Assembly: GCF_001999305.1 (NCBI RefSeq)
Contig: NZ_MLHQ01000036.1
Location: 1 to 36,013, forward strand
Origin: Rodentibacter myodis
GTDB taxonomy: Bacteria; Pseudomonadota; Gammaproteobacteria; Enterobacterales; Pasteurellaceae
DNA: 36,013 nt
Direction: 5' to 3'
The position numbers and the translations under genes were made by a program. The number at the start of each line of letters is the position of its first letter. The first letter of the stretch is position 1. Of the stretch, positions 15,102 through 23,105 are shown piece by piece. The notes below the pieces were generated by a model that saw only the letters and a list, made by a program, of their open reading frames with translations, did no database searches and was not told the origin of the DNA.

Positions 15102-16286
15102 ATGCAACAGGTTAAATCAATCAATGCCGTATTATTGCTAATTATTTTAAGCATTTTAATGGCATTTACCTCCCTTTCTACCGATATTTATCTACCGGCA
15201 ATGCCACAAATGACCCGTGATCTGAACGGACAAGCAGAACTCACCGTAACCGGTTTTCTTATTGGCTTTGCCTTAGCACAACTGCTTTGGGGGCCGATTA
15301 GCGATCGTATCGGACGAAAAATCCCGCTTTATATCGGTATGGTGATGTTTGTGATTGGCTCGCTAGGCTGTGCAATATCAAGTAATATCGAGCAGATTAT
15401 TTTCTGGCGGGTATTCCAAGCCTTCGGTGCTTGCACCGCACCAATGCTTGCCCGTGCCATTGTGCGGGATTTATTTGATAAAAGTCGTGCCGTACAATTA
15501 ATGTCCACATTAATGATTATTATGGCAATTGCGCCGATTTCCGGGCCGCTAATCGGTGGGCAAATTCTTAAAATCTCTACTTGGCATACCATTTTTTATT
15601 TACTGGCTGCCATTGGTGGCGTGATGTTTTTGTCCCTTTGGTTATTACCGGAAACACTTCCCCAAGAAAAACGGGCTAGCGGTCATTTTTGGGCGGTCTT
15701 CCGCAATTATAAAATTTTACTCGGCAATCGTGCATTTATGACATACACCTTGTGCGTGACCTTTTATTACGTTGGGCAATATGCGTTTATCATTGGCTCG
15801 CCACAGGTATATATTGAATTTTTCCACGTTGAACCACAACATTTCGGTTGGTTATTCGGCATCAATATTATGGGCGTGATGCTGATGAGTTTCTTAAATC
15901 GTTTTTTAACCAAGCGTTTCTCTCTCGATCAATTATTACGCACTACCACGTTCTTTATTTCGATAATGGGATTACTTCTTGCATTTTTTGCCGTTACCCA
16001 AATTGGTGGGCTTGTAAGTTTGATGATCTGTATTTTCTTTTATTTCTCAATGGTCGGTATTATCGCCGCTTGTGCTACGGTTGCCGCACTTGATCGTGTA
16101 CCGGAAATGGCGGGTTCTGGTTCTGCGTTAATGGGAGCATTACAATACGGTAGTGGTATTATTTCTTCCCTTTTACTCGCTTGGTTTGCCGATGGCAGTG
16201 CGTGGACAATGGCGTGGATTATGGCAATATCGGCACTCGCCAGTGCTATAGTGATGAGAATCCGCGTGAAAAAATCAAATTCATAA
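15102..16286 (+). CDS. Bcr/CflA-type multidrug MFS exporter
   Basis: A 394-residue major facilitator protein with 12 predicted helices. The motif STDIYLPAMPQMTRDL after TM1 is characteristic of the Bcr/CflA family of drug:proton antiporters. The A-motif-like QLLWGPISDRIGRK follows TM2, ending PLYIGM. The IFWRVFQAFGACTAPMLARA segment also fits Bcr. Substrates in the family include bicyclomycin, sulfonamides and chloramphenicol; none can be assigned here. RBS TCGGAGCAATT. It has no regulator beside it. The gene converges on the LysR remnant. Confidence 0.92.
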   Translation: MQQVKSINAVLLLIILSILMAFTSLSTDIYLPAMPQMTRDLNGQAELTVTGFLIGFALAQLLWGPISDRIGRKIPLYIGMVMFVIGSLGCAISSNIEQIIFWRVFQAFGACTAPMLARAIVRDLFDKSRAVQLMSTLMIIMAIAPISGPLIGGQILKISTWHTIFYLLAAIGGVMFLSLWLLPETLPQEKRASGHFWAVFRNYKILLGNRAFMTYTLCVTFYYVGQYAFIIGSPQVYIEFFHVEPQHFGWLFGINIMGVMLMSFLNRFLTKRFSLDQLLRTTTFFISIMGLLLAFFAVTQIGGLVSLMICIFFYFSMVGIIAACATVAALDRVPEMAGSGSALMGALQYGSGIISSLLLAWFADGSAWTMAWIMAISALASAIVMRIRVKKSNS

Positions 16287-16593
16287 ATGTCATTTTTATT
16301 CATTAAATGACCGTATTTTCTCAGGATATATCGCATTCTTACGATATTAAGTAACAAATGCACAAAGTCTTATTTCAGGTCTATTGTAGAAACACAGGAG
16401 CAGTGCCCACATTTAAAAATTAAATAATTTCAGTGTGTTAATTTTGCGGACAATAACCGGCGTCCCAACTTGTCATGTTAAAATAGTATTTTGTGCAACT
16501 GCTACATAATGCTGCGATAGTATAAAAGTGCGGTCAAAAATTCAGGAAATTTTAAACCTCTGTTTTATTAACCACACTTTTTTATGAATTCCC
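16287..16593. other. 307-bp gap after Bcr-type exporter
   Basis: No gene or clear terminator for the exporter. The right part (16523-16582) is one copy of the 60-bp repeat described separately. Confidence 0.5.
16523..16582. repeat. 60-bp direct repeat, copy A (uptake-signal pair)
   Basis: Near-identical to 17161-17220, with three substitutions over the first 58 or so bases. It begins TAAAAGTGCGGTCAAAAATT, carries a perfect uptake core at 16526 and a degenerate inverted one (ACCACACTT) near its end, followed by T. It sits just past the stop of the truncated LysR gene. Confidence 0.85.
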
Positions 16594-17160
16594 CTACTTT
16601 ACTGCCTGCACCATAAAATCCACAAAAGTCCGTACTTTAGGTGATAAATAACGGTTGCTTGGAAAAACTAAATGAAAGGTATTTTGCCGAAGTTTAATAT
16701 GAGGCAAAACAACATTTAACCCGTCATTAACACAAAATTCCGGTATGCAAGCGATACCTTTTCCCTGTTTCACAAAATAAAGCAAGGTTTCAAGATGGTT
16801 ACAAACCATTGACTGTGGCAATACTATGGCTTCGGGAAGTTGCCAATCGTCTAATCGTCCGGTTTGCGGATATCGGTAATGTAAGCATTGATGATTCAGC
16901 AGATCTTGAATTGATTTCGGCTCCCCTGCCGTAGCCAAGTAATCAGAACCTGCCACCAATTTAAATGAGAAATGACATAATGGACGGGAGATCAAAGAGG
17001 AATCTTCCAATTTTGCCCCACGAATTGCCACATCAAAGCCCTCTGCAACTAAATCAACCATACGGTCAGAAAAGTCTAAATCCAATACTACTTCAGGGTA
17101 AAGGCGATTAAATTCTTCCAAATAAGGAAGAAAAAATCCCCCATTTTCAATACAATACCG
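16594..17160 (-). pseudogene. LysR-family regulator, N-terminal half missing
   Basis: This segment encodes only a LysR effector-binding domain: LLPYLEEFNRLYPEV-like (here FFLPYLEEFNRLYPEV), DLVAEGFDVAIRG, LVAGSDYLA, QGKGIACIPEFCV and the C-terminal VRTFVDFMVQAVK. The helix-turn-helix of about 90 residues is absent. The family homology stops where a 60-bp repeat begins (17161). A frame with an ATG at 17173-17175 exists only because the repeat supplies it. A 189-190 residue product could be made, but it could not bind DNA as LysR proteins do. The upstream half is not found in the next 300 bp. Confidence 0.8.
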
Positions 17161-17220
17161 TAAAAGTGCGGTCAAAAATTCAGGAAATTTTAAACCTCCG
17201 TTTTATCAACCGCACTTTTT
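17161..17220. repeat. 60-bp direct repeat, copy B (uptake-signal pair)
   Basis: Copy of 16523-16582. It holds a perfect core at 17164-17172 and a perfect inverted core at 17209-17217, followed by T, so it can form a long hairpin. It truncates the LysR gene. Confidence 0.85.
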
Positions 17221-17230
17221 GATATTTAAG

Positions 17231-17465
17231 GGTTATTTTATTGAATCCATCAAAATCGGTTCCATTTGTTGCAATAGTTATAAAATGACCTTTGTTCCCT
17301 TTTTACACGGCTTAAAAAAACATCGTAGATAAAACGGATAGACATATTGCTGTAAGACGAGTAATCACTACATTTCAACACGATACCAATATGGTATAGG
17401 AAGGTGGGAGGAACCACAAAGCAATATTGTTTTGAGAAACGAATAGTTCCCCCCCTAAAATAACC
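17231..17465. other. 235-bp unexplained segment with 10-bp inverted ends
   Basis: Bounded by GGTTATTTTA (17231-17240) and its exact complement (17456-17465). Contains no gene I recognise and no obvious target-site duplication. It could be a miniature inverted-repeat element or remnant, but GGTTATTTTA also occurs at 3885 and 4973, so the ends may be chance. Confidence 0.25.
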
Positions 17466-17467
17466 GA

Positions 17468-18193
17468 TTATAAGCGGAATTCGGACGACCATTGTGGGAA
17501 CTGTTGGCGGAATTTACTGCTGTCTAAACGTGTATCCGAATCTGCCACATTGTAAATGCCTTTAGGGGCATCTATCGCCAAAAATGCGGCAAGGGCTGCA
17601 GCGTGAACGTGTAAGGGTGGTGCAAAATCCACTGCTTGCTCAATACCGGAATTCGCCCCATACAACCAACCGTTACGCAGCACCACGCCTTCCATACCGC
17701 TATTTAATACTTGCTGTTCTAAACTATACACGGCTTGGGCGGTTTCGCCATAAGTCGGTTCATTGAAATCCAGTAATGGCGAATCTTCTGTGTGTATTTT
17801 TTCGCTCGGTGCATAAACAAAACCAATACTTTGCGCGACTAATTTTTTCGCTCCTGCTTTTTGTGCTGCTCGCACTAAATTACGCGTCCCTTCATCGCGA
17901 ATACGGGCGTTACGCACCAACGCAGCTGCCATTTCTTCCGCTTTTAATCCGTCAGGTAAATCGGTTAATTGGTGCTGCACAATATCGGGTTGAGTTGCAA
18001 TCATCGCTTGTTCCAATGCACCGGCATCAAAAACATCCACAATCACCGATTTCACCCCCATGGCTTCCAACTTTGCTGCTTTTTCCGCACTACGGGTCGT
18101 ACCAAATACAGTATAACCCGCTTCGATCAACATTTTACAAAGAGGCATCCCAATCACACCGCTTGCACCGGCTAAAAATACAGTTTTAGACAT
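17468..18193 (-). CDS. NAD-dependent epimerase/dehydratase-like protein
   Basis: A 241-residue extended-SDR-like protein: Rossmann motif LAGASGVIGMP at the N terminus, FGTTRSAEKAAKLE, the strand SVIVDVFDAG, then AKKLVAQSIGFVYAP, where the catalytic serine/tyrosine region would be, and VVLRNGWLYG. It lacks a clear YxxxK. It is shorter than sugar epimerases (about 310-340) and matches the NAD-dependent epimerase/dehydratase proteins of unknown substrate. Its stop lies 3 bp from the 235-bp unexplained segment. It has a TATAAT -10 and a palindrome in its leader. Confidence 0.85.
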   Translation of the reverse strand: MSKTVFLAGASGVIGMPLCKMLIEAGYTVFGTTRSAEKAAKLEAMGVKSVIVDVFDAGALEQAMIATQPDIVQHQLTDLPDGLKAEEMAAALVRNARIRDEGTRNLVRAAQKAGAKKLVAQSIGFVYAPSEKIHTEDSPLLDFNEPTYGETAQAVYSLEQQVLNSGMEGVVLRNGWLYGANSGIEQAVDFAPPLHVHAAALAAFLAIDAPKGIYNVADSDTRLDSSKFRQQFPQWSSEFRL

Positions 18194-18210
18194 AAAAAAA
18201 CTCCGATAAT

Positions 18211-18224
18211 TGATTAAGTAATCA
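18211..18224. promoter_or_regulatory. Palindromic operator candidate before epimerase-like gene
   Basis: TGATTA-AG-TAATCA, perfect 6-bp arms, located between the -10 and the ATG at 18193, where a bound repressor would block transcription. Confidence 0.4.
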
Positions 18225-18236
18225 TTAAAACTGTCT

Positions 18237-18242
18237 ATTATA
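18237..18242 (-). promoter_or_regulatory. -10 element of epimerase-like gene
   Basis: Perfect TATAAT on the minus strand, 44 bp before the ATG. The -35 (TTAGAT at 18260-18265) is weak. Confidence 0.4.
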
Positions 18243-18325
18243 AAGCAAACTTACGGTGAATCTAATCCGGTAAATACGAAATAGCGTTTGCCTAAAGTGC
18301 GGTCAAAAATCCACAAACTTTTGCC

Positions 18326-19216
18326 TTATATCCTCAACCACTCCACCAACAATTTCAACAACGGAGAATGTTCGGTACGGTTGGGGAAGTAGAGATGATA
18401 ACCGGGGTAGGTACATTCCCAATCGGTTAGCACGGAAACCAGTCTGCCCGCTTGAATATCTGCCGCCACTTCATCTGCCATTTCCCACGAAATCCCCACA
18501 CCGTCTAGGGCGGCTTGGCGGGTCATTGGCGGTTGGTTCACAATCAAGTTGCCTTGCATTGCCATTTTGAAGCGTTTACCTGTTTCGGGGTTGTCAAATT
18601 CCCATTGCAACAAATCATTATAAGTGGGGATTCTCAAACGAATACAGTTGTGATCTTTCAACTCATCGGGCGTTTGTGGCGTGCCGTGTTTGGCGAGATA
18701 GTCAGGGGTGGCGACATAGCACATTCGCACATCCTCCGACACCCGCACTGCAATCATATCCTTGTCCGTTAATCCTCCCTCACGAATCCCCGCATCATAG
18801 CGTTCCGCTACAATATCAATGAACTTCATTTCAATGGCAAGTTCAAGGGTAATTTCAGGGTAGCGGGCGAGAAATTGACGGAATTTCTGCCATAACACTA
18901 CGGAAATAGCGTGTACCGTGCCGTTAATCCGCAACATTCCACGGGGTTTGTTTTGATTAGACAGAATTGTCCGCAAGCGGTAATCAATATCCTGAAATAG
19001 CGGACTAATTTGCTGATAAAGCTGTTCGCCAGCCTCGGTTGTAGCGACACTTCGCGTAGTACGGTGAAATAATTTCAATCCCAACCGTTTTTCCAGTTGA
19101 TTAATGGTGTGGCTCACCGCTGCACGGGAAAGATGAAGCTGTGCCGCCACTTTGGTGAAACTGTTGCTTTCTGCCACTAATAAAAAAATCCGCAGATCGT
19201 TCAGGTTTTCTTGCAT
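18326..19216 (-). CDS. LysR-family transcriptional regulator
   Basis: A 296-residue LysR protein: helix-turn-helix at about 1-62 (FLLVAESNSFTKVAAQLHLS, RAAVSHTINQLEKRLG, LFHRTTRSVATT), then effector domain (GMLRINGT, YDAGIREGG, VATPDYLAKHG, LDGVGISWEM). It is divergent from the NTF2-mdaB-flavin reductase set at 19359-20955. A strong dyad 11 bp before its start suggests self-control and control of that set. RBS AAGGACG. Confidence 0.9.
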   Translation of the reverse strand: MQENLNDLRIFLLVAESNSFTKVAAQLHLSRAAVSHTINQLEKRLGLKLFHRTTRSVATTEAGEQLYQQISPLFQDIDYRLRTILSNQNKPRGMLRINGTVHAISVVLWQKFRQFLARYPEITLELAIEMKFIDIVAERYDAGIREGGLTDKDMIAVRVSEDVRMCYVATPDYLAKHGTPQTPDELKDHNCIRLRIPTYNDLLQWEFDNPETGKRFKMAMQGNLIVNQPPMTRQAALDGVGISWEMADEVAADIQAGRLVSVLTDWECTYPGYHLYFPNRTEHSPLLKLLVEWLRI

Positions 19217-19226
19217 AACGTCCTTA

Positions 19227-19247
19227 TTGTCAAATTAATTTTGACAA
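19227..19247. promoter_or_regulatory. LysR operator candidate
   Basis: TTGTCAAA-TTAAT-TTTGACAA, perfect 8-bp arms with a 5-bp centre, in the 142-bp divergent gap. It contains a T-N11-A pattern typical of LysR sites. TTGACA (19241-19246) in the right arm could double as a -35 for the plus-strand set, but no good -10 is at 16-18 bp. Confidence 0.55.
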
Positions 19248-19358
19248 GTTATTCAAAATTAGTCATCTAGTCAAGCTAAAATAATCTGATAAAATGACCG
19301 CGCTTTTTAGCTTATTCCCTTTTTACAAAAGAGGGACACATTAAATAAGGAAAGCAAA

Positions 19359-19742
19359 ATGACAAAACCTACTTACACACAAGATTACAAAGCCATTGAA
19401 CAGGTATTATTAAACGAATACAGCGAAGGCACCAAGCAAGCGAACAGTGCCATTATGCAACCTGCCTTTGATGAAGTCGCTACAATGTATAGCGTGAATG
19501 GCGAAGGCAAATTAGTAGGTGGTAACGTGCGTGAAAGTTTGTTCCCTGCGATTGATAAAGATTTCAAACCTTCGGAAAACCCGATTATCGCCATTGCCTA
19601 TATTGACATTGTTGGCACCGCAGCGGCAGCCCGTGTAGATACCGACAATATGAATGGATTTGGTTTTACCGACTATTTCAACCTGCTAAAAATCAATGGC
19701 AAATGGAAAATCGTTAGTAAAATTTTCCACGGGCATTATTAA
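19359..19742 (+). CDS. NTF2-fold protein (putative lumazine-binding type)
   Basis: A 127-residue NTF2-superfamily protein: YKAIEQVLLNEYSEGTKQAN, MQPAFDEVATMYSVN, the strands IIAIAYIDIVGTAAAARVDTDN (about 75-95), and FTDYFNLLKINGKWKIVSKIFH at the C terminus. This matches the putative lumazine-binding (nuclear transport factor 2) family. First gene of a three-gene set with mdaB and a flavin reductase. RBS AAGGAAAGCAAA. Possibly a ligand-binding or isomerase partner of the two flavoenzymes, by position only. Confidence 0.88.
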   Translation: MTKPTYTQDYKAIEQVLLNEYSEGTKQANSAIMQPAFDEVATMYSVNGEGKLVGGNVRESLFPAIDKDFKPSENPIIAIAYIDIVGTAAAARVDTDNMNGFGFTDYFNLLKINGKWKIVSKIFHGHY

Positions 19743-19786
19743 TTTTATTTTGAGTGTTTGATACTTCATCAAATTGGGAGAGAACA

Positions 19787-20365
19787 ATGAATATTTTAAT
19801 TTTAAACGGACACCAACCTTATGAATTTTCCCCCGGTAAACTCACCGCGAGTTTAATTGAAAAAGCCACCGCACTTTTAGAAGCTAAAGGGCATCAAGTA
19901 CGTCATTCCAACGTGCTGGAATATAATATTGAAGAGGAATTTGCCAAATACCAATGGGCGGATGCGGTGATTTTCCAATTCCCTGTACACTGGATGAGCG
20001 TGCCGTGGATGACGAAAAAATATATTGATGACGTGTTTATTGCAGGTGGCGCAGGCGTGTTCTGTAATAATGATGGGCGTTCCAGCAAAAATCCAACCGC
20101 CAATTACGGCACAGGCGGCTTAATGGGCGAGAAAAAATATCTGCTTTCTGCCACCTTCAACGCACCAAAACAGGCATTTGACGATCCGAACGAATACTTA
20201 TTCCAAGGTAAAAGTTTAGAGGATTTACTACTTCCTTTGCATAGCACCTTCCGCTTTTTTGCGATGCAAACCTTGCCAAGTTTCGCTTGCTATGATGTGT
20301 TAAAAAATCCACAAATTGAACAGGATTTTGCTCGTTGGGAAGCCCATTTAAACGCACATTTTTAA
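19787..20365 (+). CDS. mdaB: NAD(P)H:quinone oxidoreductase, MdaB type
   Basis: A 192-residue flavodoxin-fold protein with ILILNGHQPYEFSPGKLT, VIFQFPVHWMSVPWMTKKYIDDVF and the GTGGLMGEKKYLLSATFNAP region typical of MdaB (E. coli MdaB is 193 residues). It reduces quinones by two electrons using NADPH and FAD, avoiding semiquinone radicals. The start at 19787 follows GGGAGAGAAC and gives the family length. An earlier in-frame ATG at 19754 would add an unrelated 11-residue leader. It lies 44 bp after the NTF2-fold gene and 11 bp before the flavin reductase gene. Confidence 0.9.
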   Translation: MNILILNGHQPYEFSPGKLTASLIEKATALLEAKGHQVRHSNVLEYNIEEEFAKYQWADAVIFQFPVHWMSVPWMTKKYIDDVFIAGGAGVFCNNDGRSSKNPTANYGTGGLMGEKKYLLSATFNAPKQAFDDPNEYLFQGKSLEDLLLPLHSTFRFFAMQTLPSFACYDVLKNPQIEQDFARWEAHLNAHF

Positions 20366-20376
20366 GGAAAAAACCG

Positions 20377-20955
20377 ATGGCAATTCAACCCGTAGAACTG
20401 GAAAAATTTTACCGCCTGATCAACCACGGCCCGACCACAATGATTTCTGCCAAAGCGGACAACATTGAAAACGTGATGTCGGCGGCTTGGGTATGTGCGG
20501 TGGATTATTTACCCAATCCTAAGTTGATGATTATCGTGGACAAAGCCGCCTACACCCGAGAACTGATAGAAAAGAGCGGTTATTTTGCCGTGCAAATCCC
20601 CGTGGCGGCACAGGCGGAATTAGTGATGGCAATGGGCGAAAGTCGCAAAGAAAATCCGGCAAAATTAGACCGGCTTAATCTGTTTTATCAGAACGGTTTT
20701 GATGTGCCGTTAGTAGAAGGTTGTGCAGCGTGGATTATCTGCAAAGTGATGCCGGAACCCGATAATCACCAAAAACACGATCTTTTTATCGGCGAAGTGC
20801 TTGCCACCTGGGCAGACGACCGTATTTTCCGTAACGGGCATTGGGAATTTGACCAAGCCCCCGATGAACTCCGTACCTTACACTATATCGCAGGCGGTCA
20901 GTTTTATCTGATAGGTAAAGGCTTGACGGTAGGAAACCCAATAAACACGCCGTAA
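20377..20955 (+). CDS. Flavin reductase-like protein
   Basis: A 192-residue protein of the flavin reductase/flavoredoxin (FMN-binding split barrel) family: RLINHGPTTMISAK, VMSAAWVCAVDYLPNPKLM, TRELIEKSGYFAVQIP, AAWIICKVM and DLFIGEVLATWAD. Members bind FMN and pass electrons from NAD(P)H to flavin or another acceptor in the cytoplasm. The start at 20377 is supported by TTTAAGGAAAAAACC; the preceding gene ends 11 bp earlier. With mdaB it suggests a reductase module for quinone- or flavin-type substrates (inference). Confidence 0.9.
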   Translation: MAIQPVELEKFYRLINHGPTTMISAKADNIENVMSAAWVCAVDYLPNPKLMIIVDKAAYTRELIEKSGYFAVQIPVAAQAELVMAMGESRKENPAKLDRLNLFYQNGFDVPLVEGCAAWIICKVMPEPDNHQKHDLFIGEVLATWADDRIFRNGHWEFDQAPDELRTLHYIAGGQFYLIGKGLTVGNPINTP

Positions 20956-21018
20956 TAATGCTTTTCTATCACAGCGAAAAAACATTGGTAAAATTAACCG
21001 CACTTTAACAAATAAAAT

Positions 21019-21038
21019 CGTGGGCGAAAAAGCCCACG
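21019..21038 (+). terminator. Hairpin after the mdaB-flavin reductase set
   Basis: Stem CGTGGGC, loop GAAAAA, stem GCCCACG, followed by TTACATTTAATTTT. A weak T tract, about 64 bp past the stop. Confidence 0.5.
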
Positions 21039-21054
21039 TTACATTTAATTTTCC

Positions 21055-21215
21055 TCACAAACTTTCCGAACTCACGTTCGTCCAACCCTGCCCGGTTTCT
21101 TTCACTACACTTTCACTACAAAAGGAACACCGCTTACGCCAAATATTGAGTAATGCTTTTACCGCTTGCCGTACGGAAATTGTTAGATTTTTTAATTGAA
21201 AAATTTTCAGGAAAA
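21055..21215 (-). pseudogene. Startless ORF remnant with CxxC
   Basis: The minus strand is open from about 21215 to a TGA at 21055-21057, with residues reading LKNLTISVRQAVKALLNIW then RKRCSFCSES and KETGQGWTNVSSESL. It has no ATG, GTG or TTG at a suitable place. It looks protein-like, but I cannot name it. A decayed gene end or a dispersed intergenic repeat is possible. Confidence 0.25.
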
Positions 21216-21360
21216 GATTGGTAAAAGTGCGGTTAATTTTTACGATTCTTTTGCCATTTTGTTATATTCCCTCAGTCGTTTCACGACAGGTTACTCGCTT
21301 TGCCCGCTCCTTTGGGGTTGTTGGCAAAGCCAGCGCTAAAATGCAAGCATTTGTCCTCCG

Positions 21361-21410
21361 TAAACGTAGGGAGCGAAGGGTATTTCACGGTAGCTCCCCA
21401 TAAACGTAGG
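21361..21410. repeat. 40-bp-spaced direct repeat around a hairpin
   Basis: TAAACGTAGG at 21361-21370 and again at 21401-21410, each followed by an RAG triplet, flanking a GGGAGC (21369-21374) / GCTCCC (21393-21398) stem. It lies at the right end of a 574-bp gap (20956-21529) with no normal gene. Confidence 0.5.
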
Positions 21411-21529
21411 AAGTAAAGGCATACAACAGCGAAATATTGGAAGAATAAAAAATACTTAACCATCGGAATAATTTGCGAAATAAACTGTCATAAAATGGCA
21501 ATATCAATCGTTAAAACAAAGGAAAAAAT

Positions 21530-21952
21530 ATGAAACAACAAACTTGGATTAGAAAGGGCTTTTATCTTGCAGGGGCATATAATTTAATTGGTATTTTGGG
21601 GTTTACCCAATTTTTTACCGATCAACGCTTGGCAATGTTAGATCCTGTTGTCTTTTCAATTATTGGACAAATCGGCATTATTTTATGGGGGCTGGCTTAT
21701 TTATCGGTATCCCATCGCTATGCTGCCGTACCACACCTGATTGCAGTATTTTGCGTAGAAAAAATTGTTTATGCCGTGGCGTGGGCGTATTGGTTGTTTA
21801 CCCAAGCGGATAAATTAAACGATCCCACTCTACCTATCCATATCACAACATTCTTCCGAACCTATGGAATCGGGGATTTTCTCTTTGCAGTCTTTTTTGC
21901 GGCGGTCGCAACGAAAGGATTCAAAGCCTCAAATACAACTCCATCATTTTAA
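21530..21952 (+). CDS. Four-TM membrane protein of unknown function
   Basis: A 140-residue protein with four predicted helices (about 9-27, 39-58, 66-86 and 108-130). The N terminus is short and basic (MKQQTWIRKGFYLAGAYNLIG) and the C-terminal tail polar. It is compatible with small DoxX-like or unknown inner-membrane families, but I cannot name one. RBS AAAGGAAAAAAT. It stands alone, followed by a GlxA regulator on the opposite strand. Confidence 0.8.
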   Translation: MKQQTWIRKGFYLAGAYNLIGILGFTQFFTDQRLAMLDPVVFSIIGQIGIILWGLAYLSVSHRYAAVPHLIAVFCVEKIVYAVAWAYWLFTQADKLNDPTLPIHITTFFRTYGIGDFLFAVFFAAVATKGFKASNTTPSF

Positions 21953-22022
21953 AAATAACAAGGGTACGCTTGTCGTGCCCAATCCTATATCCAACAATTC
22001 TCAGCCAAAATCAACCGCACTT

Positions 22023-22988
22023 TTACTCACTAAATCGTTTCCGCCATTGATTGGGGGCGACTTTATGTTTTTTCATAAAATGTTGCCGAAAAGCAATATC
22101 GCTATTAAAACCGCTTTGAAGGGCAATTTCGGTGATACTGAGACGGGAGCTTTCAAGTAAATCTCTGGCTCGTTGCAGGCGGGCTTCAATCAACCATTGA
22201 TTCACAGACATTCCCGTGGCTTTGCGGAAGTGGCGGGTGAAGGAGCTGCGGCTCATTGAAAGGCGGTGGGCGAGATCATCAATTTGATGAAGTGCGGTTA
22301 AATTTTCCGATAAATAAGCCAACAAGGTATTAATGTTGCGGTTGGAGGTGGCACGGGCGATGGGTTGCTCAATAAATTGTGCTTGCCCGCCTTCACGATG
22401 AGGCGGAATAACCAATAATCGGGCGATATGATTGGCAATTTTTACGCCGTAAATGTTTCGTACAATAGAAAGGCAACAATCAAGCGAGGCAACCAAGCCT
22501 GCCGATGTAATAATGCGATCATCCTGCAAATAAATCGGGTTGAAATCCCATTTCACAGTAGGAAAGCGATGGGTAAATTCTTGCTCGCCCAACCAATGAC
22601 TTGTGGCTTTTTTGCCATTTAACAAGCCTGCACACGCCAACACATAGCTGCCATAACATAATCCCACCACCGTTGCCCCTCGCTCATAGGCTTGGCGTAA
22701 GGCATCCAGTAATCTTTCACTTGGCTGAATTGCCGTATCGTGCCAACCGGTCATCACCACCATATCGGCATCGTGTAAACAATCTAATCCGCCATCTAAT
22801 TGAATATGCAATAACGGATGCTGAAAATTGTCGGGGTTATCACTGACAACTTTCACGCTAAAGAGCGGTTGATTTTGCTCATCTTTTAAACTAAAAACGG
22901 AATATGCCATTGAAAAATGAATGGGCATAATGTGGTCGTACACGATGAGGGCAACAGTCGGCATTTTCTTTTTTATTCGGTAAATCAA
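22023..22988 (-). CDS. GlxA-type AraC regulator with DJ-1/PfpI domain
   Basis: A 321-residue protein. The N-terminal DJ-1/PfpI domain (about 1-195) shows VALIVYDHIMPIHFSMAYSVF and VVGLCYGSYVLACAGLLNGKKATSHW, with a cysteine in the nucleophile-elbow position. An AraC C-terminal double helix-turn-helix (about 215-318) follows: IDDLAHRLSMSRSSFTRHFRK and ITEIALQSGFNSDIAFRQHF. GlxA-like regulators sense unknown small molecules. It is divergent from the exported metallo-beta-lactamase-fold protein at 23106 with a 117-bp gap, so that gene is the probable target. Two uptake cores lie at or in the gene (22014-22022, 22290-22298). Confidence 0.92.
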   Translation of the reverse strand: MIYRIKKKMPTVALIVYDHIMPIHFSMAYSVFSLKDEQNQPLFSVKVVSDNPDNFQHPLLHIQLDGGLDCLHDADMVVMTGWHDTAIQPSERLLDALRQAYERGATVVGLCYGSYVLACAGLLNGKKATSHWLGEQEFTHRFPTVKWDFNPIYLQDDRIITSAGLVASLDCCLSIVRNIYGVKIANHIARLLVIPPHREGGQAQFIEQPIARATSNRNINTLLAYLSENLTALHQIDDLAHRLSMSRSSFTRHFRKATGMSVNQWLIEARLQRARDLLESSRLSITEIALQSGFNSDIAFRQHFMKKHKVAPNQWRKRFSE

Positions 22989-23046
22989 TGAAACGCACTA
23001 TATCACAAGTTGACCCAATAATTATGTTTTATGGCTTATTTTCTAT

Positions 23047-23074
23047 TTTTCACCTTTTGTATTCTCCCTATAAT
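23047..23074 (+). promoter_or_regulatory. Promoter of MBL-fold gene
   Basis: -35 TTTTCA (23047-23052), 16-bp spacer, perfect -10 TATAAT (23069-23074), 32 bp before the ATG at 23106. Confidence 0.5.
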
Positions 23075-23105
23075 GCGCACCATTCACTTTAAAAGAGGAA
23101 AAATG

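Noticed and set aside
17250-17492. 80-codon minus-strand frame inside the 235-bp segment
   Set aside because: It runs across the end of the epimerase-like gene, has no convincing ribosome binding site and resembles no family I know.
21218-21463. Short frames on both strands in the 574-bp gap (60-61 codons)
   Set aside because: Both strands are open together and neither has a good start context; more likely repeat sequence than genes.
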